Source: Echinicola soli
GTDB taxonomy: Bacteria > Bacteroidota > Bacteroidia > Cytophagales > Cyclobacteriaceae
NCBI RefSeq assembly: GCF_006575665.1
Contig: NZ_CP041253.1
Location: 687,501 to 751,500, forward strand
Direction of reading: 5' to 3'
Length of the DNA stretch: 64,000 bases
Part shown: in pieces, positions 52,269 to 62,913 of the stretch
Layout: the number at the start of each line of letters is the position of its first letter
Numbering within the stretch: position 1 is the stretch's first letter
The notes under the pieces: generated by a model
Told to the model about the DNA's origin: nothing
The model's database searches: none
Seen by the model: only the letters and a program-made list of their open reading frames with translations
Position numbers and translations under genes: made by a program

Positions 52269-53348
52269 TTACTTAATGACTGAAAATTTAAAAGATGTAT
52301 AGCTCTGAAATTGCTCTCCTGGATGGAGCACTACAGTAGGGAAATGGGCTTGGTTGGGCGAATCCGGGAAATGCTGTGTCTCAAGTGCTATCCCTCCATG
52401 CTTCGGATAAGTCTTCCCTTTTCCATGAAGTGTACCATCAAAATAATTGGCAGAATACAATTGAATGCCTGGCTCTGACGTGGCTACTTCCATGCGGATG
52501 CCAGACGATTCGGAAAAGAGCACTGCTGCGGGTTGATTTTTATCAAATACCAAGGTTTGGTCCAGCCCATTGGCAATCACCGTCTGTGGATGATCCGACT
52601 TCACTGCTTCCTTCACTTTCTTGGTTTGGAGAAAATCCAATGGCGTGTCTTTTACTGATAGTATTTCACCAGTAGGAATACTGCCCTCTTTGACTGCTAT
52701 ATAAAATGGTGCATTGACTTGCAGGTCATGCTCCAAAATAGTAGAGGAAAACTCCCCTGAAAGGTTAAAATAAGAATGGTTGGTAAGATTGATCACGGTA
52801 GTTTTATCCGTCTTGGCGCCGTAGGTAAGCTTCAGCTCATTTTCTTCCGAAAGCGTAAAGGCTACCGTCACGGTCAGCGTCCCGGGGTAGTTTTCCTCCC
52901 CGTCGGGGCTGGTATAGGTAAATTCCACACCCCCTTCGATGGTTTTTGCCTCCCAGATTTTTTTATCAAAACCTTCCTGCCCTCCATGTAGATGGTGCTC
53001 ACCGTTATTCGCGGCCATCTGGTACAGTTTACCTTCCAGCCTAAACCGCCCATGGCCGATGCGATTACACACCCTGCCCACGGTACATCCCATAAAGGCT
53101 CCAGCTTTCCGGCTAGCCCCACTCACATAATCCTCAAAACGGTCAAAGCCAAGCACCACATCGGTCATTTTTCCCTCCTTGTCGGGAACCACCAAGTGGG
53201 TGAGCGTAGCACCGTAATTGGTCACGCAGGCTTTTGCTCCTTTGGAATTTTTCAGGGTAAACAAATGAATATCGCTGCCGGTGGTACTTTGACCAAAAAC
53301 GGTCCTTTCGACAGTAATCTTATCGTGGCTAATGCTTTTTGTAGACAA
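52269..53348 (-). CDS. galM: Aldose 1-epimerase (galactose mutarotase)
   Basis: 359 aa enzyme interconverting alpha and beta galactose, feeding galactokinase. Seen: VTNYGATLTHLVVPDK, NRIGHGRF, HHLHGG (general acid His) near residue 118, NLTNHSYFNL near 186-195 and the catalytic Glu in IALETQHFPDSPN. The start is TTG at 53348, since no ATG is present before the conserved region; no signal peptide, so cytoplasmic. First gene of galM-galK-galT. Confidence 0.93.
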   Translation of the reverse strand: MSTKSISHDKITVERTVFGQSTTGSDIHLFTLKNSKGAKACVTNYGATLTHLVVPDKEGKMTDVVLGFDRFEDYVSGASRKAGAFMGCTVGRVCNRIGHGRFRLEGKLYQMAANNGEHHLHGGQEGFDKKIWEAKTIEGGVEFTYTSPDGEENYPGTLTVTVAFTLSEENELKLTYGAKTDKTTVINLTNHSYFNLSGEFSSTILEHDLQVNAPFYIAVKEGSIPTGEILSVKDTPLDFLQTKKVKEAVKSDHPQTVIANGLDQTLVFDKNQPAAVLFSESSGIRMEVATSEPGIQLYSANYFDGTLHGKGKTYPKHGGIALETQHFPDSPNQAHFPTVVLHPGEQFQSYTSFKFSVIK

Positions 53349-53441
53349 AGGTAAAAGGTTTATTGACTGACAGTTTTCATAAATGTAACAGCCAATTTAA
53401 GGGATTAAAAAATGTTAATCAGGGCATTTTGAGCTAAATTC

Positions 53442-53469
53442 TGAAAAAAACGTTCCCGAAAACGTTTTC
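53442..53469. promoter_or_regulatory. Operator candidate for the LacI-family regulator upstream of galM
   Basis: GAAAACGTTTTC (53458-53469) is a perfect 12-bp palindrome with central CG, the LacI/GalR operator style. A second imperfect GAAAAAAACGTTCC lies next to it at 53442-53455. It sits in the 130-bp gap between the end of the regulator gene and the start of galM. Confidence 0.65.
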
Positions 53470-53478
53470 AAAAGCCAA

Positions 53479-54495
53479 CTACTTTTCTGAGGACTTTCTA
53501 ATGATCAATTCCGTATCCAAAACGATATTCTGCGGCTTGAAACTATCCGGATCCATAAGCTGGTCCAAGAGATTGTTGGCTGCCAGACGTCCCATCTCAT
53601 AGGCAGGTTGGTCCACCGTGGACAGTGCCGGGTCAAGCGCATCGGACACGGGCATATTGGTAAAACCCACCAAGGCAATGTCCTGCGGAATGCGAATTCC
53701 TCTCCCTTTCAAAAACTTCATCACATCTATCGCCACAGGATCATTGATCGCAAAAATGGCGTCCGGCTGTTCAGGTTGGTTCAGCAGTTCATCCACCAGT
53801 GCCTGATTACTTACTGTGGTCAGCCCACTATTTTTGACCAAACTTGGCTCCACGGCTAAACCCTCTTCCTTAAGGGCTTTTTCATAACCCGCCATGCGCT
53901 TTTGGCTGATGTACATGCCTTCTGGCCCTGAAATAAAAGCGATACGCTTACAGCCCTGCGCTATCAAGTGCCGCGTCACCTTGTAGGCACCCAAGGTATC
54001 ATCCACCGTCACCGTAGACACCGGCAAGCCTTCCAGGATCCGGTCAAAGAGTACAAAAGGAATTTCCCGATCGATCAGGTTTTGAAGATGCTCGAAGGAG
54101 ACCGTCTCCCGGCTCAAGGAAATCAAAAGGCCATCTACCCGACTGGAAACCAGTGTACGGATATCGGATTTCTCCTGCTCAAAATTCTCATTGGACTGAC
54201 AGATCATCACGTTATAACCTCTGCGATAGGCCGTGTCTTGGATGCCGCTGATATTGGAAGCAAAAAAATGAGAGGCAAGTTCGGGCACGACGATCCCGAG
54301 GGTCTTGGTCTTATTGACCCTTAAACTCTGGGCGACCACATTGGGCGAATAATTCAGTTTATCGGCCATGGCCAATACCTTCTTTCTTGTCTCCAGTTTG
54401 ATTTCTGGCGAATTCCGCAAAGCCCTGGAAACAGTAGAAATGCTGATATTCAACTTTAACGCTATGTCCCTGATCGTGACTTGTCCTTTTTTCAT
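53479..54495 (-). CDS. LacI-family transcriptional regulator (galactose-type)
   Basis: 338 aa. N-terminal helix-turn-helix VTIRDIALKLNISISTVSRA with the LacI hinge region LNYSPNVVAQSLR, then a periplasmic-binding-protein-like sugar-sensing domain (LGIVVPELASHFFASNISGI; AINDPVAIDVMKFLKGRGIR; IALVGFTNMPVSDALDPALS). It is upstream of galM on the same strand and divided from it by an operator-like palindrome, so it probably represses galM-galK-galT and may regulate itself. Effector unknown, probably galactose or a relative. ATG at 54495. Confidence 0.9.
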   Translation of the reverse strand: MKKGQVTIRDIALKLNISISTVSRALRNSPEIKLETRKKVLAMADKLNYSPNVVAQSLRVNKTKTLGIVVPELASHFFASNISGIQDTAYRRGYNVMICQSNENFEQEKSDIRTLVSSRVDGLLISLSRETVSFEHLQNLIDREIPFVLFDRILEGLPVSTVTVDDTLGAYKVTRHLIAQGCKRIAFISGPEGMYISQKRMAGYEKALKEEGLAVEPSLVKNSGLTTVSNQALVDELLNQPEQPDAIFAINDPVAIDVMKFLKGRGIRIPQDIALVGFTNMPVSDALDPALSTVDQPAYEMGRLAANNLLDQLMDPDSFKPQNIVLDTELIIRKSSEK

Positions 54496-54872
54496 TTTCT
54501 TCCAATTGACTTAAAAAATGAATATACAGTTTTTTTGCGGAAATAGCCTTTACCGTCAGTTCCGGATTACCTTTTTCAATCGGGACATTGCTCAACTTCC
54601 GAACAACTTAGGTTGGTGCGTTGGGTGTAATCTTTGCCCCAATACTGATAGCCATTGGGCCCCCGGCTCAAGAAATGAAGTGTAAAATACAAGTAGCACT
54701 AGCTTTCTGAAGAGAATTCAACGCCCAAAATTGATATTTAATCCCGAAACATGCATTAACCTATCTTTTGCGCCTGAAATTGCTCCAAAAAAAACCTCCT
54801 AACCTCCCCGCCGCGGCGGGGGAGGAACGTATCTTAAGTCTCAAGTCTCAGTACTCACTACTTGATACTCTT
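54496..54872. other. Intergenic region with gene-end repeat, no gene
   Basis: 377 bp between the regulator and the M28 peptidase. It contains the leader of the regulator and, at 54797-54872, the family E gene-end repeat. No coding sequence is visible. Confidence 0.6.
54797..54872. repeat. Gene-end repeat (family E), copy 2
   Basis: CCTCCCCGCCGCGGCGGGGG with AGG (54803-54825) forms a strong hairpin, then CTTAAGTCTCAAGTCTCAGT and ACTCACTACTTGATACTC run up to the M28 peptidase stop. It matches 3909-3972 in order and orientation relative to the adjacent minus-strand gene. Confidence 0.65.
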
Positions 54873-55859
54873 TTACTCTTGATAAATCGTAAACATCACC
54901 GTTTCTCCCACCGCTTTCAATGTCCGGGGGTCAATGAGATCCATATTATCTGAATGTTTATGATGGTAACGGCCAAACCCAAAGTCAGGCGAATAATCGA
55001 TGATGTCGATCATAGGGATTTTGGCCACTTCGTTGACTGGAATATGGTCATCGGTGATCGGATGGGAATTACGCATCTGGAAAAAGTCGCTATGACCAAT
55101 CGAGTGAGCATAGTTCCACACTTTATTCACGATTCCTTTGGCATATTGCATGGACACCCCTTCCTTATAAAAACGAGCACCCTTGGCGCCCACCATATCC
55201 AGAAGAATACCATAGTAAGCCGCATAGCCACGCTCATGGGGTGTTTTTGCCCAATGCTGCGAACCCAGGCACCACCATTTTGCGTCATTGGCACCTGCTT
55301 TCGATGATTCGGGCTTGCCGTCGTCTTCCCCATCAAAAAGGATAAAGTCAATCCCTACGTCTGGTTGCTTGGAAGCCGAAGTGATCACTCGTGCGATCTC
55401 CAACAAAACACCAACACCACTGGCACCGTCATTGGCGCCATCGATGGGCTCATTGATACGCTCAGTATCCTTATCTGCCACCCTCCGTGTATCCCAGTGG
55501 GCCCCCAAGAGTATCCGTTTCTTGGCATTGGGATTATAGGAAGCAATGATATTGGTCAGTTCCAGCTTCTTTCCATCATAGGCTTCCGCTGTAAATTCCT
55601 GTGCCTGTACCGTTAGCCCGTAAGAGGCCAACTTATCCTGTAGCCACTGGGAGGTGGCTCTATGACCTTCTGTATTAGGCACACGTGGGCCAAAATCCAC
55701 TTGCTTTTGAATAAAAAGGTAAGCAGAATCAGCATTAAAAGCAGGAACTTCTGCCACAGGAACCTCAATAACTGGCTCCTGGACCGTTTCTTTTTTTGTT
55801 TCTCCACAAGCTGCCAGCAATAACCCAATGGCTACTGCCCAGATTATATTATTCTTCAT
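54873..55859 (-). CDS. M28 family peptidase lipoprotein (glutaminyl cyclase-like)
   Basis: 328 aa lipoprotein: signal peptide [19 protein letters not shown] with lipobox LAAC (Cys18). The zinc-peptidase core shows the metal ligands in [41 protein letters not shown] and, near the end, [11 protein letters not shown]. This pattern is shared by M28 aminopeptidases and glutaminyl-peptide cyclotransferases; which activity applies is not clear by eye. ATG at 55859 lies inside the end of cysS (11-bp overlap), so the two genes are cotranscribed. Confidence 0.88.
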   Translation of the reverse strand: MKNNIIWAVAIGLLLAACGETKKETVQEPVIEVPVAEVPAFNADSAYLFIQKQVDFGPRVPNTEGHRATSQWLQDKLASYGLTVQAQEFTAEAYDGKKLELTNIIASYNPNAKKRILLGAHWDTRRVADKDTERINEPIDGANDGASGVGVLLEIARVITSASKQPDVGIDFILFDGEDDGKPESSKAGANDAKWWCLGSQHWAKTPHERGYAAYYGILLDMVGAKGARFYKEGVSMQYAKGIVNKVWNYAHSIGHSDFFQMRNSHPITDDHIPVNEVAKIPMIDIIDYSPDFGFGRYHHKHSDNMDLIDPRTLKAVGETVMFTIYQE

Positions 55860-57342
55860 AAGCCCAATCTACTTTTTCTTTCATGTCCTTGACCACAATA
55901 CCGATGGATTTGAGTGCGGCACGGATCTCATCCACCTTGTCATAATTTTTGGCCAGTTTTGCTTCTTTATATAATTTCAGCAAAAGCTCCAACAGGGCTT
56001 GCTGCTTGTCGGACTTTTCCTCTACCAAACCTAAAATATCTTCTACAAAAACGATGAAAGTCTGGATTAATTTTTCGAAAACTTCTTTTCCCAAGATCGC
56101 CGCCTTAAGCTGTCCGGTAAAGATGCTATTGATCTTTTTGAGTAAATTAAAAAGCTGACCAATCGCCTGGGCCGTGTTAAAGTCATCGTTCATCGCACGA
56201 TAGGCATTTTCAATGCTCTTCTCCACTTGCTGCACCTGCTTCTCATCCAGCACCACACCATCTGCTTGCTCATACTGCAAATCTTTGGCAATGCGAAGGG
56301 CATTGATGATCTTTTTGTAGCCCTTCTGGGCCGCCTTCAGGGCATCATTGGAAAAGTCCAAAGTAGACCTGTAATGCGCCGTAAGGATAAAATAACGGAT
56401 GGTCATGGGACTATAGGCCTGCTCAAGTAAATCATGCTTGCCTTTGAAGAGCTCCTGTAGGGTAATGAAATTCCCCAGGGATTTTCCCATCTTTTGGCCA
56501 TTAATGGTGATCATATTGTTGTGCATCCAGTACTTGGCCGGATCATGGCCATGGCCTGCATTGCCCTGGGCGATCTCGCACTCATGGTGGGGAAACATCA
56601 GGTCCATGCCACCACCATGGATATCAAACTGGTTGCCGAGGTATTTGGAGCTCATGGCCGTACATTCCAAGTGCCAGCCGGGAAAGCCGACACCCCAGGG
56701 AGAGTCCCACTTCATCAGGTGCTCAGGAGCGGCATTTTTCCAAAGTGCAAAGTCAATGGGATTGCGCTTTTCATCCTGCCCGTCCAGCTCACGACTTCCG
56801 CTCATCAGCTCTTCCACGACCCTTCCAGAAAGCTTTCCGTAAGGCTTCTCTTCGTTATATTTTACCACATCAAAATACACCGAGCCATTCACTTCATAAG
56901 CAAATCCAGCATCGAGGATATCCTGCACCAGCTTGATCTGTTCTGGAATGTGCCCTGTGGCCCTGGGTTCGATGTTAGGCTTAAAGGTATTGAGCAGGTC
57001 CATATCGCGATGGTAGGAATCGGTATAATGCTGGGCTACCTCCATGGGCTCCAATTGCTCCAATTTGGCCTTTTTGGCAATCTTATCCTCGCCATCATCC
57101 GCATCTCCTTGCAAGTGCCCCACATCGGTAATATTCCTTACATAACGTACCTTATATCCCTGATGCTTCAAGTACCTGTACACTGTATCAAACGTCACCG
57201 CCGGCCGGGCATGTCCCAAATGGGCATCTCCATACACTGTAGGACCACACACATACATCCCTACGAAGGGCGGTTTAAAAGGCTCAAAAAGTTCTTTTTC
57301 ACGGCTAAGCGTGTTGTAAATCTTCAAATCTTTGGAAATCAT
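55849..57342 (-). CDS. cysS: Cysteine--tRNA ligase
   Basis: 497 aa class I aminoacyl-tRNA synthetase. Seen: the HIGH-type motif [17 protein letters not shown] near residues 33-49; zinc ligands in [20 protein letters not shown] and HHECEIAQG; and the KMSKS-type motif as KMGKSLGN near residue 285. The C-terminal helical domain [20 protein letters not shown] ends at VDWAYEE. The KMGKS variant keeps the two lysines. ATG at 57342. Its end overlaps the M28 peptidase gene by 11 bp. Confidence 0.96.
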   Translation of the reverse strand: MISKDLKIYNTLSREKELFEPFKPPFVGMYVCGPTVYGDAHLGHARPAVTFDTVYRYLKHQGYKVRYVRNITDVGHLQGDADDGEDKIAKKAKLEQLEPMEVAQHYTDSYHRDMDLLNTFKPNIEPRATGHIPEQIKLVQDILDAGFAYEVNGSVYFDVVKYNEEKPYGKLSGRVVEELMSGSRELDGQDEKRNPIDFALWKNAAPEHLMKWDSPWGVGFPGWHLECTAMSSKYLGNQFDIHGGGMDLMFPHHECEIAQGNAGHGHDPAKYWMHNNMITINGQKMGKSLGNFITLQELFKGKHDLLEQAYSPMTIRYFILTAHYRSTLDFSNDALKAAQKGYKKIINALRIAKDLQYEQADGVVLDEKQVQQVEKSIENAYRAMNDDFNTAQAIGQLFNLLKKINSIFTGQLKAAILGKEVFEKLIQTFIVFVEDILGLVEEKSDKQQALLELLLKLYKEAKLAKNYDKVDEIRAALKSIGIVVKDMKEKVDWAYEE

Positions 57343-57732
57343 AAAACAAATTTAATTAAACCGATAGGAAATCTGTAGGTATTTGGGCTACAAAACTATT
57401 CTTTAAAATTCAAATTCCATTTTATCAGAAGATAAAACTCCAGTACATTAAGAAAAATTCCATATTATTTTCAAATATAAAGTTTCTTTCCAAAACAATT
57501 AACGAGATTACGGTCACTGGAGAATTTACTTTACACTTGACCAAATCCATCTTGAAGACCATTACTTGGAGTAAGTATTCTTCACTTCCCCATGGATTTA
57601 CTTGAAGCTATCTAAATAACAAGTAATTTCTATAAGGCATCATGACACTATTCATGGCTTATATTGCCCAAATTGCAGCCATACAAAAAATTATTCTCAA
57701 CATCCCCACTTTTTTTCCGAAAAAAAATTCAT

Positions 57733-57740
57733 TACATTTG
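57733..57740 (+). promoter_or_regulatory. -7 box of the rimP-nusA-infB promoter
   Basis: TACATTTG matches TAnnTTTG exactly. The -33 position shows only a T run, no TTG. The same box drives the candidate RNA at 20787. Confidence 0.55.
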
Positions 57741-57759
57741 TATCGTATTTAGTCGTTTA

Positions 57760-57786
57760 TAAGAGGGGACACATCGTCCCCTCTTT
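57760..57786 (+). promoter_or_regulatory. Leader hairpin before rimP
   Basis: AGAGGGGAC and GTCCCCTCT form a 9-bp perfect stem with loop ACATC, between 57761 and 57785, followed by TTCATT. It lies about 20 bases upstream of the rimP ATG. A conserved leader controlling rimP-nusA-infB, for example an attenuator or protein-binding site, is plausible but unproven. Confidence 0.55.
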
Positions 57787-57805
57787 CATTATAGGTAAAT
57801 GTAAT

Positions 57806-58276
57806 ATGAGTTTGAAACAGACCATCGAAGAGATCGTCACCAAGCATTTGCCCGATGACGCCCATTTTGTAGTGGATGTCCTTCTTAATGAAAAAGGTCC
57901 AAAACAAAAAATCAGTATCCTCATCGATGCTGACGAAGGCTTAAACATCGACACCTGTGCCACAGTCAGCCGGGCTGTGGGTGAAGAGCTTGAAGCCAAG
58001 AATATGATAGACGATGCCTATGTCCTGGAAGTTTCTTCTCCAGGGCTGGATCATCCGCTGACAGGGAAAAGGCAGTATCAAAAGAACATTGGCCGGAACC
58101 TAAAAGTCACCATGGAAAATGGGGACACAATGGAAGGCAAGCTTACCGCAGTGGACCAATCGGAGATCACCTTGCTGGTAAAGCATAAAGAAAAAGGTAA
58201 GAAAGCTGTCGAGAAAGAAGAAAAGGTAGCTTTCGAACAAGTTAAGAAATCAATTGTATTAGTCTCTTTTAAATAA
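57806..58276 (+). CDS. rimP: Ribosome maturation factor RimP
   Basis: 156 aa factor for 30S subunit maturation. The N-terminal domain shows FVVDVLLNEKGPKQKISILI and DEGLNIDTCATVSRAVGEEL; the hinge is VLEVSSPGLDHPLT near residues 74-87, the RimP signature; the C-terminal Sm-like domain follows (NLKVTMENGDTMEGKLTAVD). ATG at 57806. It is followed 5 bp later by nusA and then infB, the standard operon, and preceded by a hairpin in its leader. Confidence 0.94.
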   Translation: MSLKQTIEEIVTKHLPDDAHFVVDVLLNEKGPKQKISILIDADEGLNIDTCATVSRAVGEELEAKNMIDDAYVLEVSSPGLDHPLTGKRQYQKNIGRNLKVTMENGDTMEGKLTAVDQSEITLLVKHKEKGKKAVEKEEKVAFEQVKKSIVLVSFK

Positions 58277-58281
58277 ATAAA

Positions 58282-59529
58282 ATGGATGCTAAAGTTCTGA
58301 TAGATTCGTTTGCTGAATTTGCAAGATCTAAAAATGTGGATCGTCCTACGATGATCCGCATTCTGGAAGATGTGTTTAGAGCGATGATTCGCAAGAAATA
58401 CGAAACAGACGAGAATTTTGATGTGATCATCAATGCCGATAAAGGAGACCTCGAAATCTGGAGAATCCGTGAGATTGTAGATGACAACTCCGAAGACATC
58501 TGGGACCACGATAAGATCAGCCATTCCGAGGCAAAGAAAATCGAGCCCGACTTCGAAATCGGCGAAGAGACTTACGAAAGAATCGAGCTGGAAGACTTTG
58601 GCAGGAGAGCTGTCATGATGGCCAGACAGACATTGATCCAAAAAATAAAGGATTTGGAGAAAGATTTGCTGTTTCAGCAATATGAAGAGCTGGTCGGTGA
58701 AATCATCACTGCAGAGGTTTACCAGATACTTGGGCGTGAAATGCTGCTGATGGACGGAGAAGGCAATGAACTGATCCTCCCCAAAGGCGAGCAAATCCCA
58801 AAAGACCGGTTCCGCAAAGGAGACACCATCCGCTCCATTGTCCATAAAGTGGAAATGGTAAATGGCAATCCACGTATTATCCTTTCAAGAACTTCTCCTA
58901 TATTCTTGGAAAGATTATTCGAAAACGAAGTACCTGAAGTATACGATGGATTGATCACGATCAAGAAAATCGTCCGCGAACCAGGGGAACGGGCCAAAGT
59001 GGCCGTAGAATCCTACGATGACCGCATCGATCCGGTAGGTGCTTGTGTGGGCATGAAAGGAAGCCGTATCCACGCAGTGGTGCGCGAGCTCCAAAATGAA
59101 AACATCGATGTAATCAATTACACCGATAACCTGGAACTATATGTATCCCGGGCACTTAGCCCCGCCAAAGTAAGTTCCATTCAGGCCAATGAAGAAGAAA
59201 AGCGACTTTCTGTCTTTTTAAAGCCTGATCAAGTATCTTTGGCAATTGGAAAAGGAGGATATAACATCCGACTGGCCAGCAGGCTGGTAGGGTATGAAAT
59301 CGACGTCTTCCGTGAACTTTCTGACTATGAAGAGGAAGAAGATGTTGACTTGTCTGAATTTTCCGATGAAATTGAGGGTTGGATAATTGAGGAGTTGAAA
59401 AAAACGGGTCTGGACACTGCGAAGAGTGTTTTGGCACTTTCCAGAGAAGACTTGACCCGAAGAACAGAACTTGAAGAAGAAACGATAGAAGAAATCTTCA
59501 GAATTTTAAAACAAGAATTTGAACAGTAA
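58282..59529 (+). CDS. nusA: Transcription termination/antitermination factor NusA
   Basis: 415 aa RNA polymerase-associated pausing and antitermination factor. N-terminal RNAP-binding domain (MDAKVLIDSFAEFARSKNVD), S1 domain (ITAEVYQILGREMLLMDGEG), and two KH domains (GACVGMKGSRIHAVVRELQN; SLAIGKGGYNIRLASRLVG). It ends with a short helical domain and no C-terminal acidic-repeat region, typical of Bacteroidota. ATG at 58282, 5 bp after rimP. Confidence 0.96.
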   Translation: MDAKVLIDSFAEFARSKNVDRPTMIRILEDVFRAMIRKKYETDENFDVIINADKGDLEIWRIREIVDDNSEDIWDHDKISHSEAKKIEPDFEIGEETYERIELEDFGRRAVMMARQTLIQKIKDLEKDLLFQQYEELVGEIITAEVYQILGREMLLMDGEGNELILPKGEQIPKDRFRKGDTIRSIVHKVEMVNGNPRIILSRTSPIFLERLFENEVPEVYDGLITIKKIVREPGERAKVAVESYDDRIDPVGACVGMKGSRIHAVVRELQNENIDVINYTDNLELYVSRALSPAKVSSIQANEEEKRLSVFLKPDQVSLAIGKGGYNIRLASRLVGYEIDVFRELSDYEEEEDVDLSEFSDEIEGWIIEELKKTGLDTAKSVLALSREDLTRRTELEEETIEEIFRILKQEFEQ

Positions 59530-59605
59530 ATTATTTGCCTAAGCGCAATATTAGTCAACGGCAGTATATATTTACATCAAAAAAATAAGCAAGAGGTTTT
59601 AGCGT

Positions 59606-62600
59606 ATGTCAGAAGAAAAAATGATGCGATTAGGCCAGGTAGCCAGAAAACTCAACGTGGGTATTTCCACGATTGTTGAGTCTATGGCCAAGAAAGGCTT
59701 TGATGTAGAGAGTAACCCGAATTCCAAGATCAGCCAAGAGCAATTCAATATGCTGGCCAAGGAGTTTAAGTCCTCTGCTCAGGATAAGGAGGAAGCATCC
59801 CACCTGTCCATAGGTAAGCGGCACAATGAGACGTTTACCATCAAAGCTGAATCTGAGTCTGTGCCTGAAGAAGCAAAAAAAGAAGAGCCGGCCAAGCCCG
59901 CTCCCAAAAAAGAAGAAGCGCCCCAGAAAGCTCCAGAAAAAGAGGACAAAGTCACTTCTGAAGCAGAAAAACTTCCGGGCATAAAGGTTTTGGGCAAAAT
60001 TGACCTTTCCAACAAGGAACAGGCCCAGAAAGAAGCGCCCAAAAAAGAAGCGCCTAAGCAAAAAGAAGCTGCTCCCAAGAAAGAGGAGAAAAAGCCAGCC
60101 GAGGAAACTCCCAAAGCAGAAAAACCTGCTGAGAAAGCTCCGGAAAAAGCTGTTGAAAAACCTAAAGATGAATCACCTAAGGCTGAGAAGTCTGAGCAAA
60201 AAGAAAACGCTAAACCTTCGACACCTGAAGCTGGGAAGCCACAGGAATCAAACGATGCATCTAAAGGCCAAAAGCAACAACCTGCTGAAAAACCAGCAAC
60301 CCCTCCTTCTGACAACAAGCCAAAAGCTAAACCTGCTGAATCTACTGAACCAAAAGAAGCTAAAGAAACGCCTTCCAAAGAGGAAAAAAGTACTTCTGGA
60401 TCTGTCATTTCTGCCAAAGCGGATGCCTTGAAAGGGCTGACCGTTCTTGGCAAGATAGAACTTCCCAAGGACAGGCCCAAGAAAAAGGCCAAACCAGTAG
60501 CTTCTTCAGACGAAAGAAACAAAGACAAAAAGAAAAGACCGCGCAAGCGGATAGACAAGCCAGGTACAGGCGGACCTCAAGGTGGCAACCGGGGAGGTGG
60601 CCCACAAGGAGGAAGAGGCGATAACCGTAACCAGGGCGGCGGCGGCCGAAAAAGACCGGTCGGTAATAACAGAGGTGGAGGAAAAGGCGGAAACCGTTTC
60701 CAAAAAGCGGAACCTACCCAAAAAGAAATCCAAGACCAAATCAAGCAGACACTGGCCCGTCTCCAAGGCGGTGGCAAGTCCGGTGGCGGCAAGAAAACCA
60801 GAAGAGATAAACAACGCGAAAGGGCCAAAGACCATCAGTCCGAAGGAATAGAGGAAAGCAAAGTACTTAAAGTGACCGAATTTATTTCGGCCAATGACCT
60901 GGCTTCCTTATTGGACGTTTCTGTAAACGAAATCATCTCAGTGTGCATGTCACTGGGAATGTTCGTTTCCATTAACCAACGTTTGGATGCGGAAGCAATC
61001 ACCATCATTGCAGATGAATTTGGCTATGAAGTAGAATTTACCAAAGCAGACGAAGAAGAGGAGGTAGAGGAAGAAGTAGACAGCCCGGAAGATTTGGACG
61101 ACAGAGCGCCAATCGTAACCATCATGGGTCACGTCGATCATGGTAAGACCTCCTTGCTTGATTATATCAGAAGTTCTAAAGTAACCAGCGGTGAAGCCGG
61201 TGGTATTACGCAGCACATCGGTGCATATGACGTAAGAACAGACAATGGCGACAAGATTGCCTTCTTGGACACCCCTGGTCACGAGGCCTTTACAGCCATG
61301 CGAGCCCGTGGTGCCAAAATCACCGATGTAGCGATTATTGTAATCGCTGCGGACGACAACATCATGCCGCAGACCAAAGAGGCCATTAATCACGCTCAGG
61401 TCGCTGGTGTACCGATGATCTTTGCGATCAATAAAATCGATAAGCCTAACGCAAATCCTAACAAGATCAAGGAAGAGCTGGCCAATATGAACCTCTTGGT
61501 GGAAGACTGGGGCGGTAAATACCAATCCCAAGAGATCTCCGCAAAAACGGGCCAAGGGGTGGATGAGCTTCTAGAGAAAGTACTGCTGGAAGCTGAAATC
61601 CTGGAACTAAAAGCAAACCCTGACCGTAAGGCAACTGGTACGGTAGTGGAAGCTTCCCTTGACAAAGGCAGAGGCTATGTATCTACTGTAATGATCCAAA
61701 ACGGAACATTAAAAATAGGCGACATCATGCTTGCGGGCCAGCATTATGGCCGTGTGAAAGCGATGTTTGACCACCTGGGACAGAAAGTCGATAAGGCTGA
61801 GCCGTCTACACCTGTACAGGTACTGGGACTGAGCGGTGCGCCTCAGGCAGGTGATATTCTGAAAGTGTACGACACAGAGCGTGAAGCTAGGGAAATCGCT
61901 AACTCCAGAGAGCAGATCAACCGTGAACAAAGCATGCGTACCAAGAAACACATTACCTTGGACGAAATCGGAAGACGTCTTGCAATCGGAAGCTTTAAGG
62001 AACTTAACATCATCATCAAAGGTGACGTGGATGGATCTGTGGAAGCATTGTCTGATTCATTGCTGAAGCTTTCCAAAGACGAAGTAAGTGTAAACATCAT
62101 CCACAAAGCCGTAGGTCAGATTTCAGAATCCGATGTGCTATTGGCCTCTGCTTCTGATGCGATTATCGTTGGTTTCCAAGTAAGGCCTTCCACCAGTGCG
62201 AAACGCATTGCTGAGCAGGAAGAAATCGAAATCAGACATTACTCGATCATCTATGATGCCATTAACCAAATCAAGGATGCCATCGAAGGTATGCTTGAGC
62301 CGGAATTTGAAGAAGTCATCACCGGAAACATCCAAGTGAGAGAAGTCTTCAAAATCTCTAAAGTGGGTACAGTGGCAGGTTGTTACGTTACCGACGGCTA
62401 TGTGACCAGAAAGAACAAAATCAGAGTGGTCCGCGACGGTATCGTGATCCACGATGGCGAGATCGATCAGCTTAAGCGCTACAAAGACGATGTCTCTGAG
62501 GTGAAAGCAGGTTACGAATGTGGTATCTCTATCAAGGGCTACAATGACATCAAACTTGATGACACCATCGAAGGATACGAAATGCGAGAAATTAAACGAA

Positions 62601-62608
62601 AAAAGTAA
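59606..62608 (+). CDS. infB: Translation initiation factor IF-2
   Basis: 1000 aa GTPase that brings initiator tRNA to the 30S subunit. The N-terminal ~430 residues are a Lys/Glu/Pro/Ala-rich linker with an embedded Gly/Arg-rich stretch ([20 protein letters not shown]). The GTPase starts near residue 500: G1 GHVDHGKTS (508-516), [12 protein letters not shown] (G3) and NKIDKPN (G4), then domains II-IV to [12 protein letters not shown]. The long linker gives a length typical of Bacteroidota IF-2. A strong terminator follows. Confidence 0.97.
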   Translation: MSEEKMMRLGQVARKLNVGISTIVESMAKKGFDVESNPNSKISQEQFNMLAKEFKSSAQDKEEASHLSIGKRHNETFTIKAESESVPEEAKKEEPAKPAPKKEEAPQKAPEKEDKVTSEAEKLPGIKVLGKIDLSNKEQAQKEAPKKEAPKQKEAAPKKEEKKPAEETPKAEKPAEKAPEKAVEKPKDESPKAEKSEQKENAKPSTPEAGKPQESNDASKGQKQQPAEKPATPPSDNKPKAKPAESTEPKEAKETPSKEEKSTSGSVISAKADALKGLTVLGKIELPKDRPKKKAKPVASSDERNKDKKKRPRKRIDKPGTGGPQGGNRGGGPQGGRGDNRNQGGGGRKRPVGNNRGGGKGGNRFQKAEPTQKEIQDQIKQTLARLQGGGKSGGGKKTRRDKQRERAKDHQSEGIEESKVLKVTEFISANDLASLLDVSVNEIISVCMSLGMFVSINQRLDAEAITIIADEFGYEVEFTKADEEEEVEEEVDSPEDLDDRAPIVTIMGHVDHGKTSLLDYIRSSKVTSGEAGGITQHIGAYDVRTDNGDKIAFLDTPGHEAFTAMRARGAKITDVAIIVIAADDNIMPQTKEAINHAQVAGVPMIFAINKIDKPNANPNKIKEELANMNLLVEDWGGKYQSQEISAKTGQGVDELLEKVLLEAEILELKANPDRKATGTVVEASLDKGRGYVSTVMIQNGTLKIGDIMLAGQHYGRVKAMFDHLGQKVDKAEPSTPVQVLGLSGAPQAGDILKVYDTEREAREIANSREQINREQSMRTKKHITLDEIGRRLAIGSFKELNIIIKGDVDGSVEALSDSLLKLSKDEVSVNIIHKAVGQISESDVLLASASDAIIVGFQVRPSTSAKRIAEQEEIEIRHYSIIYDAINQIKDAIEGMLEPEFEEVITGNIQVREVFKISKVGTVAGCYVTDGYVTRKNKIRVVRDGIVIHDGEIDQLKRYKDDVSEVKAGYECGISIKGYNDIKLDDTIEGYEMREIKRKK

Positions 62609-62913
62609 TTTAACTTAAGCATACACTTTAAGTAAAAAGGACAGTTTTATAAACTGTCCTTTTTATGTTTGGCCCCAATAGTAGATAAAACCATTTAGCT
62701 CATCAAATCCATCTATTAGCCGTACATAGTAGTGAGCAAGGGAAAATTGAAACATGATTACTCGTCACTCCCAGGCAATCAAGGATGATACATCACCAAG
62801 CTTTCTTTTGTATATGTCCAGAAGATCCAAGACAATACCAGGAAACACATCTTCCTACTAAATTATATTCATTATAGACAAGAAGTGGAAATACCTAAAA
62901 TAAAATTAAACAT
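62609..62913. other. Intergenic region after infB
   Basis: 305 bp. It starts with the infB terminator (62634-62664). The remainder is AT-rich with no recognised signal apart from the leader of the small membrane-protein gene. Confidence 0.6.
62634..62664 (+). terminator. Rho-independent terminator of rimP-nusA-infB
   Basis: AAAAAGGACAGTTT and AACTGTCCTTTTT form a perfect stem with a short TATA loop, ending in T residues, about 26 bp after the infB stop. Confidence 0.92.

Larger units (their letters stand above)
57343..57805. other. Intergenic region with rimP promoter and leader hairpin
   Basis: 463 bp between divergent cysS and rimP. The last 75 bp hold the rimP promoter and a leader hairpin (separate entries). 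The rest is AT-rich, and no small gene is visible. Confidence 0.6.
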
